NCBI GenBank assembly: GCA_963715625.1
Contig: OY970260.1
Coordinates: 248,001 to 312,000 of the forward strand
Direction of reading: 5' to 3'
Origin: VRUE01 sp963715625
GTDB taxonomy: Bacteria; Actinomycetota; Thermoleophilia; Solirubrobacterales; 70-9
DNA: 64,000 nucleotides
Below are positions 53,229 through 64,000 of the stretch, in pieces. The notes under the pieces were generated by a model. That model saw only the letters and a program-made list of their open reading frames with translations. It did no database searches and was not told where the DNA came from. The stretch's first letter is position 1, and each line of letters starts with the position of its first letter. The translations under genes and the position numbers were made by a program.

Positions 53229-53277
53229 ACTATCTCGCCTACCGTAATTCCGAAGAGTCGGCTGATCGTTGGGCACG

Positions 53278-54135
53278 TCAGGCTTCCTTGTGCGCCACCG
53301 CGAGAAGGTGCGGGCTCGCGCCGAGCAGCGAGTGGCCAGACTCCACCCTTCGGATCGCCGTAAGAAGCGCGTCGCGGCGAGCGTCCTCTGCGAACCACCA
53401 TTCCAGATTGCCCAACCAGCCCGCCGGTCCCTCCACGGCCAGAAGGGCGTCAATATCGAACCCGCCCTGACCGATCTCGTTCGCCAGCTCGCTGGGGTGG
53501 TGGAAGTACGCCGTCGTGAACCAGTCTGAATGCCGCTCGGGGTTCCGGTGCTGCCCTTCGCGAACATCTCGCTCGACGATCGAGCGAAACTTCGGATCGG
53601 CGATGAATCCGCGAACGAGACCATCGTAGGTCGATGCGAATCGAGAGATTGCGGCTCCAACGAGAAGTCCGCCAGGCCGCAGGACTCGTCGCGCCTCAGC
53701 CAGTGCCGCGATTCGGTCCGCTGCCTCCGTAAGGTGATAGAGCGGTCCGAGGAGCAGCACTACGTCGATCGTCTCATCAGGCCAGGGCAGTTCTCGTGCA
53801 TCGCCGATCTGAGCGCTGGCCAGCTCAGCCTCGCCTGAGTCGGGCGAGACTGCTTGAGCCTGCTCTACATGCAGGCCCATGGGGTCGAGAAGGTGGACCG
53901 TGTATCCGTCGATGGCAAGTGGCCACGCATACGCACCTGGGCCGCCCCCGACATCCGCAATCGTTGCTGGGGGCGCCGGGAGGTACCGACGCAAGATTTC
54001 CATCGTGCGAATGAACTCAAGCTGCCCCCAAGTCGAAAGCCGGGCCCTCTCGATGCCGCTCTCGTAGTGAGCGGTCATCTCGACATTGGCGCGAGCCTGG
54101 TCGGGCACCTGCCAGCCTTCAGCTTCCGCCGTCAT
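53278..54135 (-). CDS. Class I SAM-dependent methyltransferase
   Basis: A 285-residue protein. The SAM-binding motif I is TIADVGGGPGAYAWPLA, motif II HLLDPMGLHVEQA, and motif IV region IDVVLLLGPLYHLTEAADRIAALAEARRVLRPGGLLVGA. The C-terminal part has no recognised substrate domain. The substrate is unknown. It diverges from the sigma-factor gene across a family B hairpin. Confidence 0.85.
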   Translation of the reverse strand: MTAEAEGWQVPDQARANVEMTAHYESGIERARLSTWGQLEFIRTMEILRRYLPAPPATIADVGGGPGAYAWPLAIDGYTVHLLDPMGLHVEQAQAVSPDSGEAELASAQIGDARELPWPDETIDVVLLLGPLYHLTEAADRIAALAEARRVLRPGGLLVGAAISRFASTYDGLVRGFIADPKFRSIVERDVREGQHRNPERHSDWFTTAYFHHPSELANEIGQGGFDIDALLAVEGPAGWLGNLEWWFAEDARRDALLTAIRRVESGHSLLGASPHLLAVAHKEA

Positions 54136-54155
54136 CGGCGCACCCTAGCGCCGCT

Positions 54156-54263
54156 CGTGAGACTGCCGGGTGCCCCTCCAGAGGAACTTGTGAGCCACAA
54201 AGCCTGGTACCTCCTCCAAGTGCCGGCGCGGGTTCCGTCGGAGGGGCACCCGGCAGTCTCACG
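54156..54263. repeat. Long hairpin element, family B copy 2 (inverted)
   Basis: Outer arms CGTGAGACTGCCGGGTGCCCC and exact complement; core AGAGGAACTTGTGAGCCAC and GCGCGGGTTCCGTCGG, the reverse complement of copy 1 at 52189-52292. Only the inner core is conserved; the outer 15 bases of each arm differ from copy 1 but pair perfectly with each other. It sits in a divergent region. Confidence 0.82.
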
Positions 54264-54294
54264 CCCGACGCCCCCACAGCGTTTAATCCCACGA

Positions 54295-54759
54295 GTGACC
54301 GCGCTGCCGCCGTTTCAGAACCTGCTCGACGAGCACGCCGCTGACGTGATGGGCGTCTTGCGCGGTGCCGTCGGGCGGAGCGGCGCGGAGGACTGCTTCC
54401 AGGAGACCTTCCTGGCGGCCTTGCGCGCCTACCCGAAGCTGGAGGATGCGCGCAACCTGCGCGGCTGGCTGCTGACGATCGCCCAGCGCAAGGCGATCGA
54501 CCACCACCGGGCGAACGGCAGGCGCCCCGCGCCCGTCGCCGAGGTGGCCGAGATCGCGGTCGAGGGCCCTGGCCCGGCCGACGACGGGATCTGGGAGCTG
54601 GTCGGCGCCCTGCCACCGAAGCAGCGTGCCGCGGTCGCCCTGCGCTACGCCTGCGACCTGCCCCACGCCGAGATCGCCGCAGCCCTCGGCTGCTCGCCCG
54701 AGGCGGCGCGGAGGAGCCTGCACGAGGGCATGAAGCGACTGAGGAAGGAGCTGGCATGA
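54295..54759 (+). CDS. ECF-type RNA polymerase sigma factor
   Basis: A 154-residue sigma-70-family protein starting at GTG 54295. Region 2 is EHAADVMGVLRGAVGRSGAEDCFQETFLAALRAYPKLEDARNLRGWLLTIAQRKAIDHHR; region 4 is LPPKQRAAVALRYACDLPHAEIAAALGCSPEAARRSLHEGMKRLRKEL. No anti-sigma gene is adjacent. Its stop overlaps the alkyltransferase start by four bases (ATGA), so both are made together. Confidence 0.9.
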   Translation: MTALPPFQNLLDEHAADVMGVLRGAVGRSGAEDCFQETFLAALRAYPKLEDARNLRGWLLTIAQRKAIDHHRANGRRPAPVAEVAEIAVEGPGPADDGIWELVGALPPKQRAAVALRYACDLPHAEIAAALGCSPEAARRSLHEGMKRLRKELA

Positions 54760-55307
54760 GGGCATCCCTGCAACGCCTCGCCGAGCGCGCCGAGTCCGCC
54801 GGCCTGCTCGACGTCGCCTACGCCACGATCGACTCTCCCTTCGGTCCGCTGCTGATCGCCGCCACCCCCAGGGGACTGGTGCGTGTGAACCTGCCTGCGT
54901 ATGACCCGGGCGAGACGCTGGAGGAACTGGCGGCGCGGGTCTCGCCGCGGGTCCTCGAGGCCCCCGCCCGGCTCGACAACGCGCGCCGCGAGCTCGGCCT
55001 CTACTTCGAGGGGAACCTGACCGAGTTCGACCTGCCGCTCGACTGGCGGCTCACGAGTGGGTTCAGCGGCAAGGTCCAGCGAGCCATCAACCGCATTCCC
55101 TACGGGCAAACGCGCACCTACACCGACATGGCCCGCAGCGCCGGCAACGAGCGCGCGGTCCGCGCCGCCGGCACCGCCTGCGGCTCCAACCCGATCCCGA
55201 TCGTCGTCCCCTGCCACCGCGTCCTGCGCAGCGGCGGAGCCCTCGGCGGCTACGGCGGCGGGCTGCCGATGAAGGAGGCCCTGCTGAAGCTCGAGGGCGT
55301 CATCTAG
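54756..55307 (+). CDS. ogt: Methylated-DNA-protein-cysteine methyltransferase
   Basis: A 183-residue Ogt/MGMT protein. The N-terminal domain (IDSPFGPLLIAATPRGLVRVN) precedes the DNA-binding and active-site domain: KVQRAINRIPYGQTRTYTDMARSAGNERAVRAAGTACGSNPIPIVVPCHRVL, where PCHRV holds the acceptor Cys, and GGYGGGLPMKEALLKLEG. It removes alkyl groups from O6-guanine by suicidal transfer. Coupling to the sigma factor suggests a DNA-alkylation response. Confidence 0.93.
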   Translation: MRASLQRLAERAESAGLLDVAYATIDSPFGPLLIAATPRGLVRVNLPAYDPGETLEELAARVSPRVLEAPARLDNARRELGLYFEGNLTEFDLPLDWRLTSGFSGKVQRAINRIPYGQTRTYTDMARSAGNERAVRAAGTACGSNPIPIVVPCHRVLRSGGALGGYGGGLPMKEALLKLEGVI

Positions 55308-55387
55308 GCCGGCAAGGTTCCGACCAATCCGGCCATACGGCCGAGCAAACCTAAAGGTTTCCCAGCGCGCGGCCGATCCTTGGCCGC

Positions 55388-56089
55388 ATGACGCAGACCA
55401 CGGACCGACTGGCATCTCTTTCCACGCTGCGGGAGCGCCTGCTCCCAGTGCTCTGGGCGGCCTTCGCAATCGCGCTGCTTGGCATCGCTCTGATGTTGCG
55501 CCCCGCCCTTGCACCCGCTTCGCCGCCCCCCTCCGAAGCCCATGCAGTTGCCCTTGAAGAAGAATGGGAAGAAGAAGAATGGGAAGAAGATGAAGAATGG
55601 GCGGAAGAAGAAGAATGGGAAGAAGAATGGGAAGAAAGCGAATGGGAAGACGACGGCGGTTGGGTGCAGGTCTTCGATGAAGAAACCGAAGAAGCAGACC
55701 CCGCGCTTGACCCTCAGGCCGAGTGCCCGCTGGACACCGTCAAGCCCAAGGCAGTCTTCGAACGCGATCGCGGGAAGCTGCGGCTGGTCCTCCGCTACAC
55801 AGCCGACAGCCCGACCAAGGTCGGTGTCAACTTCTGGCTCAAGGGTGGCAAGGACACGACGAGCAGGCACGACTCGGCAGAGCGCCGGCTCAACGAGACC
55901 GGCGTGCTGCGCCTGGGCCGCCACCTCGACCCGCAGGCCCAAGACAGGATGCGCTCTGGGCACGTGGTGATCGTCCAGCTGAAAGCCCCTACGGCACCCT
56001 CCAGCTGCCGATCCCAGGTAACCAAGCGACTTGCCGTCGGGCACGCCGGCCATGCAGTCTCTTCTGGGCGGCGTGCACGCGTCAACTGA
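55388..56089 (+). CDS. Membrane-anchored protein with extreme Glu/Trp-rich tract
   Basis: A 233-residue protein. An N-terminal membrane helix (LWAAFAIALLGIALMLRPALA) is followed at about 56-95 by a low-complexity run built from EEEW/EEW units (Trp about every 4-7 residues), nearly all Glu codons GAA. Residues 100 onward are a soluble, probably beta-rich domain with a Cys at each end (ECPLDTVKPKAVFERDRGKLRLVLRYTADSPTKVGVNFWLKGGKDTTS; SSCRSQV). The role of the acidic stretch (metal or peptide binding) is a guess. No homologous family recognised. Confidence 0.6.
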   Translation: MTQTTDRLASLSTLRERLLPVLWAAFAIALLGIALMLRPALAPASPPPSEAHAVALEEEWEEEEWEEDEEWAEEEEWEEEWEESEWEDDGGWVQVFDEETEEADPALDPQAECPLDTVKPKAVFERDRGKLRLVLRYTADSPTKVGVNFWLKGGKDTTSRHDSAERRLNETGVLRLGRHLDPQAQDRMRSGHVVIVQLKAPTAPSSCRSQVTKRLAVGHAGHAVSSGRRARVN

Positions 56090-56113
56090 CACGGCTCAGC
56101 CCGGTGACACAGG

Positions 56114-57233
56114 TCAGTTCGCCGTCGAGGCCGCAGTCTTGTTGAGGTAGTCGCGGATGAAGTCGTCGAGGTCGCCGTCGAGCACTCGCTGGGCGTCGCC
56201 GGCCTCGTGGCCGGTGCGATGGTCCTTGACCCGCTGGTCGGGATGGAGGAAGTAGCTGCGAATCTGCGAGCCCCAGGCGACGTCCTTGACCTCGCCGCGC
56301 ACCTTCGCCAGCTCCTCGGCCCGCTTGCGCTCCTCCAGCTCAATCAGCTTCGAGCGCAGCAGCTGCATCGCCACCGCCTTGTTCTGGGCCTGCGAGCGCT
56401 CGTTCTGGCACTGGACGACGACGCCGGTCGGGACGTGGGTGATCCGCACCGCCGAGTCGGTCTTGTTTACGTGCTGCCCGCCGGCGCCGGAAGCGCGGTA
56501 GGTGTCGACCCGCAGGTCGGCATCGTCGAGCTCGACCTCGACCCCCTCGTCGACGAGCGGCCCGACGTCGAGCTGGGCGAAGCTCGTGTGGCGGCGAGCC
56601 GAGGAGTCGAAGGGGGAGATCCGCACCAGCCGGTGCACGCCGCGCTCGGCGGCGAAGAGGCCGTAGGCGTTCTCGCCGCGGGCGATGAAGGTGGCCGACT
56701 TCAGCCCCGCCTCCTCCCCCGGCGAGGCCTCCTTCATCTCGACCTCGAAGCCGCGCCGTTCGGCCCAGCGCAGGTACATGCGCAGCAGCATCTCCGCCCA
56801 GTCCTGGGAGTCGGTGCCGCCGGCGCCGGCGTGGACGCTGACCACGGCGTCGCCGGCGTCGTAGGCGCCGCTGAACAGGCGCGCCTCTTCGAGCTCGTCG
56901 AGCCGGCGCTCAACCGTGGCGAGCTGGGCGATCAGCTCCGCCGCCATCTCGTCGTCCTCCTCGGCCATCTCCGCCAGCTCCTCGAGATCGCCGGCCTCTG
57001 CCTCCAACTCGCGGAAGGTCCTCAGCTTGCGCTGCGCCCGTGCGTGTGCCGCAGAGGTGCGGCTTGCCGCCTCCTGTTCGTCCCAGAAACCGGGACTCTG
57101 CATCTCGGACTCGAGACGCTCGATCTCCGCTTCCAGCGCAGCCGGGTCAAAGGTAGTCCGCGAGCAGCTTCAACTGGTCGCGGATCTCGGCGAGCCGCGC
57201 CGGCACCGATTCGGTTGACGCGGTCTCGGCCAT
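56114..57233 (-). CDS. prfB: Peptide chain release factor 2, with programmed +1 frameshift
   Basis: An ATG at 57233 starts a short frame (AETASTESVPARLAEIRDQLKLLADYL) that ends at TGA 57147-57149. The slip site is CTT TGA C; the +1 frame continues GAC CCG GCT and runs to 56114. The downstream protein has GGQ in RASGAGGQHVNKTDSAVRITHVPTGVVV and the SPF-type codon-recognition segment ISPFDSSARRHTSFA. Total length about 372 residues. RF2 releases peptides at UGA/UAA; low RF2 increases frameshifting and so its own synthesis. The usual SD-like hexamer 3 bases before CTT is absent. Confidence 0.95.
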
Positions 57234-57242
57234 GCCGACAGG

Positions 57243-58130
57243 TTATTGAACGGCGCCCGGGGCCCTGGCGCCGACGATCCAGGTCGAAGCGGGTGCGAAC
57301 ACGCCGTCGGGGCCCTCGAACTCGGCGAGGGCCTCGCGCAGGTCGGCGGCGATCTTGGGGCGGATCTCGTCGATGCGGTCTTCCCAGAGGCGAAGCACCT
57401 CGCCGGCAGGGCCCAGCGACATGTTGAACTCGACCGCCTGGTCGAGGTCGTTTCCGATCTTCAGCGGAAGGTCGCAACGCTGGAAGGTGATCTCCTCGAA
57501 GCCGGCGATCTTGAGCTGCTCGCTGACCGTGTCGGCGTTGGCCATCGAGAACGGCCCGGGCCCGCAGGTGGGTTCGTCGGACTCCTCGGGATGCTCGAGG
57601 TACTCGTCAACGACCTGCTCGGCGCGACTCACCCACTCGTTGTCGAGCTTGCGGCGCCAGACGACCGCGCAGAGGCGCCCTCCGGGCGCCAGCGCCGTCC
57701 GCACGTTGCGCAGCGCCTGCACCGGGTTTGCGAAGAACATGATCCCCATGCGAGAGAAGGCGTAGTCGAAGGTCTCCCCGAACTCCGTCGCCTGGACGTC
57801 TGCGACCTCGAAGCGGACGTTCTCGACGCCGGCCTCCCCGGCCTCCTTGCGCGCCAGCTCGATGAACGGCGCCGAGACGTCGACGCCCAGTGCCTCGCCG
57901 TCGGTGCCAACCAGGTCGGCAAGGCGCTGCGTCGTGTCCCCGAAGCCGCAACCCAGGTCGAGAACCCTGTCCCCGCGCCGGGGCGGGTGCGCCCGCATCG
58001 CGGCTTCGCCGTGGGCACCGAGGCCGCCGGCAACCAGGTCGCGGAAGCGCACGAAGGTTTCGAACAGAGGCCCGCTCCAAGCCTCGGTCGCCTCACGATT
58101 CGATGCTGCGGGAGCCCCCATCGCCACCAT
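57243..58130 (-). CDS. Class I SAM-dependent methyltransferase, UbiE/Coq5-like
   Basis: A 295-residue methyltransferase. Motif I is DRVLDLGCGFGDTTQRLADLV, then GVDVSAPFIELARKEA, VRFEVADVQATEFGETFDYAFSRMGIMFFANPVQALRNVRTALAPGGRLCAVVWRR. The arrangement is that of the UbiE/menaquinone-type or small-molecule methyltransferases; the substrate is unknown. It lies 9 bases upstream of prfB and overlaps the upstream gene by 38 bases. Confidence 0.85.
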   Translation of the reverse strand: MVAMGAPAASNREATEAWSGPLFETFVRFRDLVAGGLGAHGEAAMRAHPPRRGDRVLDLGCGFGDTTQRLADLVGTDGEALGVDVSAPFIELARKEAGEAGVENVRFEVADVQATEFGETFDYAFSRMGIMFFANPVQALRNVRTALAPGGRLCAVVWRRKLDNEWVSRAEQVVDEYLEHPEESDEPTCGPGPFSMANADTVSEQLKIAGFEEITFQRCDLPLKIGNDLDQAVEFNMSLGPAGEVLRLWEDRIDEIRPKIAADLREALAEFEGPDGVFAPASTWIVGARAPGAVQ

Positions 58131-58506
58131 GGTACGCCCGCCAGGCCTCCTCGCGGTCCTCGAAGGGGCGCCAGCTGCGAACCCGGTGGTCGTGCAGCTC
58201 GAAGAGCCAGGCCATCTCGTCCTCCCCTGCCGGCGAGCCGTCCTCGTCCCAGTGCCAGGCCCGCCGGATCAGCGCCAGCGCCCGACCGCCACCCGACTCG
58301 GTGTCGTCCTCGAACAGCTGCTCAAGCTCAATCGCCTGCTGCACCCCCCCGGGCGGCCGCGTAGCCCAAACCCGCGCCGCATCCCTCCCCTTCCGCAACC
58401 CCTTCATCGAATGAAGCTCAATCTCCGCATCGAGCACCGCAACGAACGAATCCAAATCGCGCTCGTTGAAGGACCGAATGAACTCCCGGACCGGATCGTG
58501 GATCAC
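58093..58506 (-). CDS. SnoaL/NTF2-like protein
   Basis: A 137-residue alpha+beta protein with the NTF2/SnoaL fold pattern: VREFIRSFNERDLDSFVAVLDAEIELHSMKG, then GRDAARVWATRPPGG and a beta-rich end (RALALIRRAWHWDEDGSP, MAWLFELHDHRVRSWRPFEDREEAWRAY). Members act as small cyclases, isomerases or dimeric binding proteins. Co-transcribed with the methyltransferase that overlaps it. Confidence 0.75.
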   Translation of the reverse strand: MIHDPVREFIRSFNERDLDSFVAVLDAEIELHSMKGLRKGRDAARVWATRPPGGVQQAIELEQLFEDDTESGGGRALALIRRAWHWDEDGSPAGEDEMAWLFELHDHRVRSWRPFEDREEAWRAYHGGDGGSRSIES

Positions 58507-58523
58507 CGAGGCAGCTTACGGGC

Positions 58524-58640
58524 AGAGCCCGGTCCGGCTGGGCTGGAACGTCTTGTACTTTTCCGCGCGATGCAGGCGCGGCCCGACAGGGCCGCGACAT
58601 CGCGAAAAAGTTAAGTGGAAGCCCTGCCGGACCGGGCTCC
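58524..58640. repeat. Long hairpin element, family A copy 3
   Basis: Outer arms AGAGCCCGGTCCGG and complement; inner core CTTGTACTTTTCCGCGCGAT and ATCGCGAAAAAGTTAAGTGG. A partial right arm (GTTAAGTGGAACCCCTGCC) is repeated at about 58651-58669, as if the right side had been duplicated. It separates the SnoaL gene start from the secA stop. Confidence 0.8.
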
Positions 58641-58679
58641 GGAACGGCGGTTAAGTGGAACCCCTGCCAGGGCGGCTCG

Positions 58680-61505
<2,826 letters not shown>

Positions 61506-61557
61506 GTCCCTAGCAGCAGGCATGACCAACAGGGTAGCCATCCTTCGTCGTCACCGG

Positions 61558-61640
61558 CTGCGGGTCCTGTCACGGGGGAGGGGGGTCTGCGGGCAGTCCA
61601 CGGGCTGTCCTCGACCCCCCCTCCCCCGTGCCACCCGCAG
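61558..61640. repeat. Long hairpin element, family C copy 2
   Basis: Arms CTGCGGGTCCTGTCACGGGG and CCCCGTGCCACCCGCAG, plus GAGGGGGG/CCCCCCTC. The central loop side (CTGCGGGCAGTCCACGGG, then CTGTCCTCGAC) is identical to copy 1 at 51223, while the stem differs (CGGGGGA for TGGGGCA) with matching changes on the other arm. It lies in the divergent secA/hpf region. Confidence 0.82.
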
Positions 61641-61720
61641 ATCGGCGCTGTCGGAAAGCCGTCTTGAGTCGAGGTGGGCGGCGGCGTACGATCGGTGTCC
61701 CGACACCAAGAGGAGGAAAT

Positions 61721-62074
61721 ATGCGAATCGAGATTCGTGGGCGCAACGTCGAGGTGACTGACGAGCTGCGGGGTCACGTGACCAAGCGGTTCCGCCGAGT
61801 CGGGAAGCAGGTGTCGGAGCTGGCCACACTCGACGTCGAGGTCTACGAAGAGCGCAATCCCTCGATCGAGGACAGCCAGGTTGCGGAGGCAACCCTGCGG
61901 CTGAAGGGCGTGACGCTGCGAGCGCGCGAGGCCTCCCCCCAGATGGCCCACACCATCCACGAGCTGGCCGAGGACATCCGTCGCCAGGTCAAGAAGCACC
62001 GCGAGTTGCGTCGCAAGCGAGCTCGAACGCGGCGCCTCGTCAATCGGGCTCGGGGACGCACCGCCGAGTCCTGA
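61721..62074 (+). CDS. hpf: Ribosome hibernation promoting factor (short form)
   Basis: A 117-residue HPF/RaiA protein: MRIEIRGRNVEVTDELRGHVTKRFRRVGKQ, DVEVYEERNPSIEDSQVAEATLRLKGVTLRAREASPQMAHTIHELAEDIRRQVKKHREL, then a basic tail (RRKRARTRRLVNRARGR). The long C-terminal dimerisation domain of actinobacterial HPF is absent. It has an ideal ribosome site (AGGAGGAAAT before the ATG). It inactivates 70S ribosomes in stationary phase. Confidence 0.92.
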   Translation: MRIEIRGRNVEVTDELRGHVTKRFRRVGKQVSELATLDVEVYEERNPSIEDSQVAEATLRLKGVTLRAREASPQMAHTIHELAEDIRRQVKKHRELRRKRARTRRLVNRARGRTAES

Positions 62075-62698
62075 TCACAACCGCCGGGTAAAGGTCACGG
62101 CGCAGACGCGGATCGCGCCGGCGCCGCGCAGGGCCCTGGCGCAGGCGGAGAGCGTGGCGCCGGTGGTCAGCACGTCGTCGACGAGCAGGACGCTGCGCGG
62201 CACCTCCCCCCGGGGGTGGACCTGAGGCGGGTGGCCGAGCCGGTCGGCGCGGCGCCGGCCCACCTGGCGCCCGCCGTCGCTGCGCCCGAGGCAGCGGGAC
62301 AGCGGCGCGCCCGTCCCCTCGGCCAGGGCCGCGGCGATCTCGGCGGCCGGGTCGAAGCCGCGCCGCAGGGAGCGCAGCGTCGCCGTCGGCACCGGCACGA
62401 TCGCGCCGCTGAGCAGGCTCGCCGGGGCGAGCCACTGGATCCGCTCCGCCATCAACCCGGCCACGGGGAGCAGGCGGCGGAACTTCAGCGCCGTGACCAG
62501 GTCCCGCGCCACCCCCTCGTGCGCCGCCGAGGACCAGGTGCGATCCAGCCCCTGCAGGCCGCTGCCGGCAAGCGACTCGGCCTCGGCGAGTCGCCGGGTG
62601 CAACGGGTGCAGGCGACGGCGCCGGGGCGGCAGGAACGCCCGCAGGCGGCGCACAGCGGGGGCAGGAGGCCGCCGGCAACGGCGTGCAGAATCTTCAT
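62075..62698 (-). CDS. comF: ComF family phosphoribosyltransferase-like protein
   Basis: A 207-residue ComF protein. An N-terminal zinc finger (CAACGRSC, CTRC) precedes ALKFRRLLPVAGLMAERI and the PRPP loop SVLLVDDVLTTGATLSACARALRGAGA. ComF proteins act in DNA uptake for competence and are related to amidophosphoribosyltransferases. Its stop directly abuts that of hpf on the other strand. No other competence genes are in the window. Confidence 0.88.
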   Translation of the reverse strand: MKILHAVAGGLLPPLCAACGRSCRPGAVACTRCTRRLAEAESLAGSGLQGLDRTWSSAAHEGVARDLVTALKFRRLLPVAGLMAERIQWLAPASLLSGAIVPVPTATLRSLRRGFDPAAEIAAALAEGTGAPLSRCLGRSDGGRQVGRRRADRLGHPPQVHPRGEVPRSVLLVDDVLTTGATLSACARALRGAGAIRVCAVTFTRRL

Positions 62699-62754
62699 GC
62701 CACGATCCTGCGAAGCCGCGGCGCACCTGTGGTGCGCAGGGTGTCACGAAAGCG

Positions 62755-63765
62755 CTATTTCTTTGCAACGCGACCCGCGATGGCGCCGATCAGCATCGTC
62801 TCGGGCGCCAGATCGGCCCCTTCGAGCAGGATCGAGTCGCGGATCCAGGCGCCGGTGCCGATCCGGCATCCGTCGCCGACGACGGCAGGGCCCTCGACGC
62901 GAGCCCCGGCGCCGAGCTCGACGCCGGAGCCGACCAGTACCGGCCCCACGACCTCGGCGCCCGCGAGCGGGCTTGCCGAGCGGATACCCTCCGCCACCTG
63001 CGGCGCCCCCGGCTCGACCTGCACCTCCCCAAGCAGCGCGTCGAGGTTGCCCTGGCGCAGCTCCTCGAGGTTGCCGATGTCGTTCCAGTAGGCATCGATC
63101 TCGTGCGAGTAGAAGGGCACGTCGCCCTCCAGCAACGCCGGAAAGACGTCCATCGCCCAGTCGGCGAAGCCTGCCGGGTCGTCACCCCCCGCCGCCTTGC
63201 TGGTGCCGGGTGAGGGAAAGAAGTCGAAGACCTCGGCGCGGAACATGTAGATGCAGGTGTTGGCAAGGTCCGAGAGGGCTTCCGCCGGATCGGGCTTCTC
63301 CTGGAACCCTTGGATGCGACCGTCTTCACCGGCAATGACGACGCCGTACTGATCGGTGTCGGCAACCCGCTTGGTAGCCATCGTGGCGATGCCGTCGTGA
63401 GACTCATGGAACTCCCGCATGGCAGCGAAGTCGAGATCGGTCAGCGCATCGCCGGCAACAACGAGAAACGAGTCGCCAAGGAAACCGGCCGCATTGCGAA
63501 CTCCTCCTGCCGTCCCCAGGAGGCGCTCCTCGCGACTGTAGGTGAGCTCGATGCCAAACTCCGATCCGTCCCCGAAGTGCCCCTCTATCGTCTCCGGAAA
63601 CCAGTGCAGGTTGGCGATCGCCTCACCGAAGCCATGCCTCACCAGCAGTCGAACGCTGTGCTCCATCACCGGCCGGTTCAGCACCGGCACCATCGGCTTC
63701 GGCATCGCGTAGGTGACCGGCCGCAGCCGGGTGCCGAGCCCGGCGGCGAGGATCATCGCCCTCAT
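62755..63765 (-). CDS. Sugar-1-phosphate nucleotidyltransferase
   Basis: A 336-residue protein. The N-terminal nucleotidyltransferase begins MRAMILAAGLGTRLRPVTYAMPKPMVPVLNRPVMEH; the catalytic LGTAGGVRNAAGFLGDSFLVVAGDALTDLDF and IQGFQEKP motifs are present. The C-terminal 80 residues form a left-handed beta-helix (repeats GAEVVGPVLVGSGVELGAGARVEGPAVVGDGCRIGTGAWI). This is the ManC/RfbA-like architecture of GDP-mannose or other NDP-sugar pyrophosphorylases; the sugar cannot be assigned. ahcY lies just upstream on the same strand. Confidence 0.88.
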   Translation of the reverse strand: MRAMILAAGLGTRLRPVTYAMPKPMVPVLNRPVMEHSVRLLVRHGFGEAIANLHWFPETIEGHFGDGSEFGIELTYSREERLLGTAGGVRNAAGFLGDSFLVVAGDALTDLDFAAMREFHESHDGIATMATKRVADTDQYGVVIAGEDGRIQGFQEKPDPAEALSDLANTCIYMFRAEVFDFFPSPGTSKAAGGDDPAGFADWAMDVFPALLEGDVPFYSHEIDAYWNDIGNLEELRQGNLDALLGEVQVEPGAPQVAEGIRSASPLAGAEVVGPVLVGSGVELGAGARVEGPAVVGDGCRIGTGAWIRDSILLEGADLAPETMLIGAIAGRVAKK

Positions 63766-63767
63766 TA

Positions 63768-64000
<233 letters not shown>

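Noticed and set aside
57022..57103. prfB starting at the ATG at 57103
   Set aside because: Homology and the CTT TGA C slip site show that translation starts at 57233 and shifts frame.

Overview
The window is very GC-rich bacterial DNA with GTG/TTG starts, tight operons and long spurious antisense frames. The gene set (Pst/PhoU/Pit phosphate cluster with PhoP-type 11-bp boxes, Rpf-like protein, TadE-like proteins, FtsEX-SmpB-tmRNA group, short-form HPF, PHP-glycosyltransferase fusion) suggests a high-GC actinobacterial lineage, probably Thermoleophilia/Solirubrobacterales. The taxon is inferred from gene content, not from a marker-gene search.

Layout. 1-3.0 kb: end of a secreted InlB-repeat protein, a VapBC-type toxin-antitoxin pair overlapping the end of a TadE-type locus, and a small membrane protein. 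3.0-6.5 kb: a large membrane-anchored NACHT/STAND-like NTPase. 6.6-23.2 kb: a continuous minus-strand phosphate/polyphosphate cluster: pit, a PhoU-like DUF47 gene, ppk, a PHP-glycosyltransferase fusion, two coupled CHAD half-proteins, ppx, phoU, pstB, pstA, pstC, three pstS paralogues, a winged-helix-only regulator and a full response regulator. Five sites with 11-bp GTTCAC/TTTTAC-like units lie before the main transcription units. 23.5-33 kb: uppP, HD phosphohydrolase, rpf-like gene, cupredoxin, P-type ATPase, purU, P450, ABC-F. 33-36.3 kb: subtilase, metallo-hydrolase, DUF1697 remnant, peroxiredoxin. 36.3-45.1 kb: tmRNA, a flavoprotein disulfide reductase, an HhH/coiled-coil membrane protein, smpB, rnr, S41 protease, ftsX, ftsE; tmRNA, SmpB and RNase R together make a ribosome-rescue/RNA-decay group. 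45.1-48.1 kb: an accessory island with a composite palindromic element, an ISAzo13-like insertion sequence, hicAB and two unknown small genes. 48.2-53.3 kb: transketolase, nadA, mutM, nadC. 53.3-64 kb: methyltransferases, an ECF sigma factor coupled to an alkyltransferase gene, an E/W-rich surface protein, prfB with a programmed frameshift, secA, hpf, comF, a sugar nucleotidyltransferase and the end of ahcY.

The least ordinary content is non-coding. At least seven kinds of long inverted-repeat element fill intergenic gaps. Several occur in two or more copies in which the inner core is conserved while the outer stem sequence differs between copies yet remains self-complementary within each copy. 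One 47-bp palindrome lies in frame inside a coding gene, and its second copy fills a gap 30 kb away. Three conserved genes (ppk, pstS2 and the HhH gene) are each broken by an apparent single-base frameshift, and purU lacks a normal start codon. These may be assembly indels or real lesions, and raw reads would decide.
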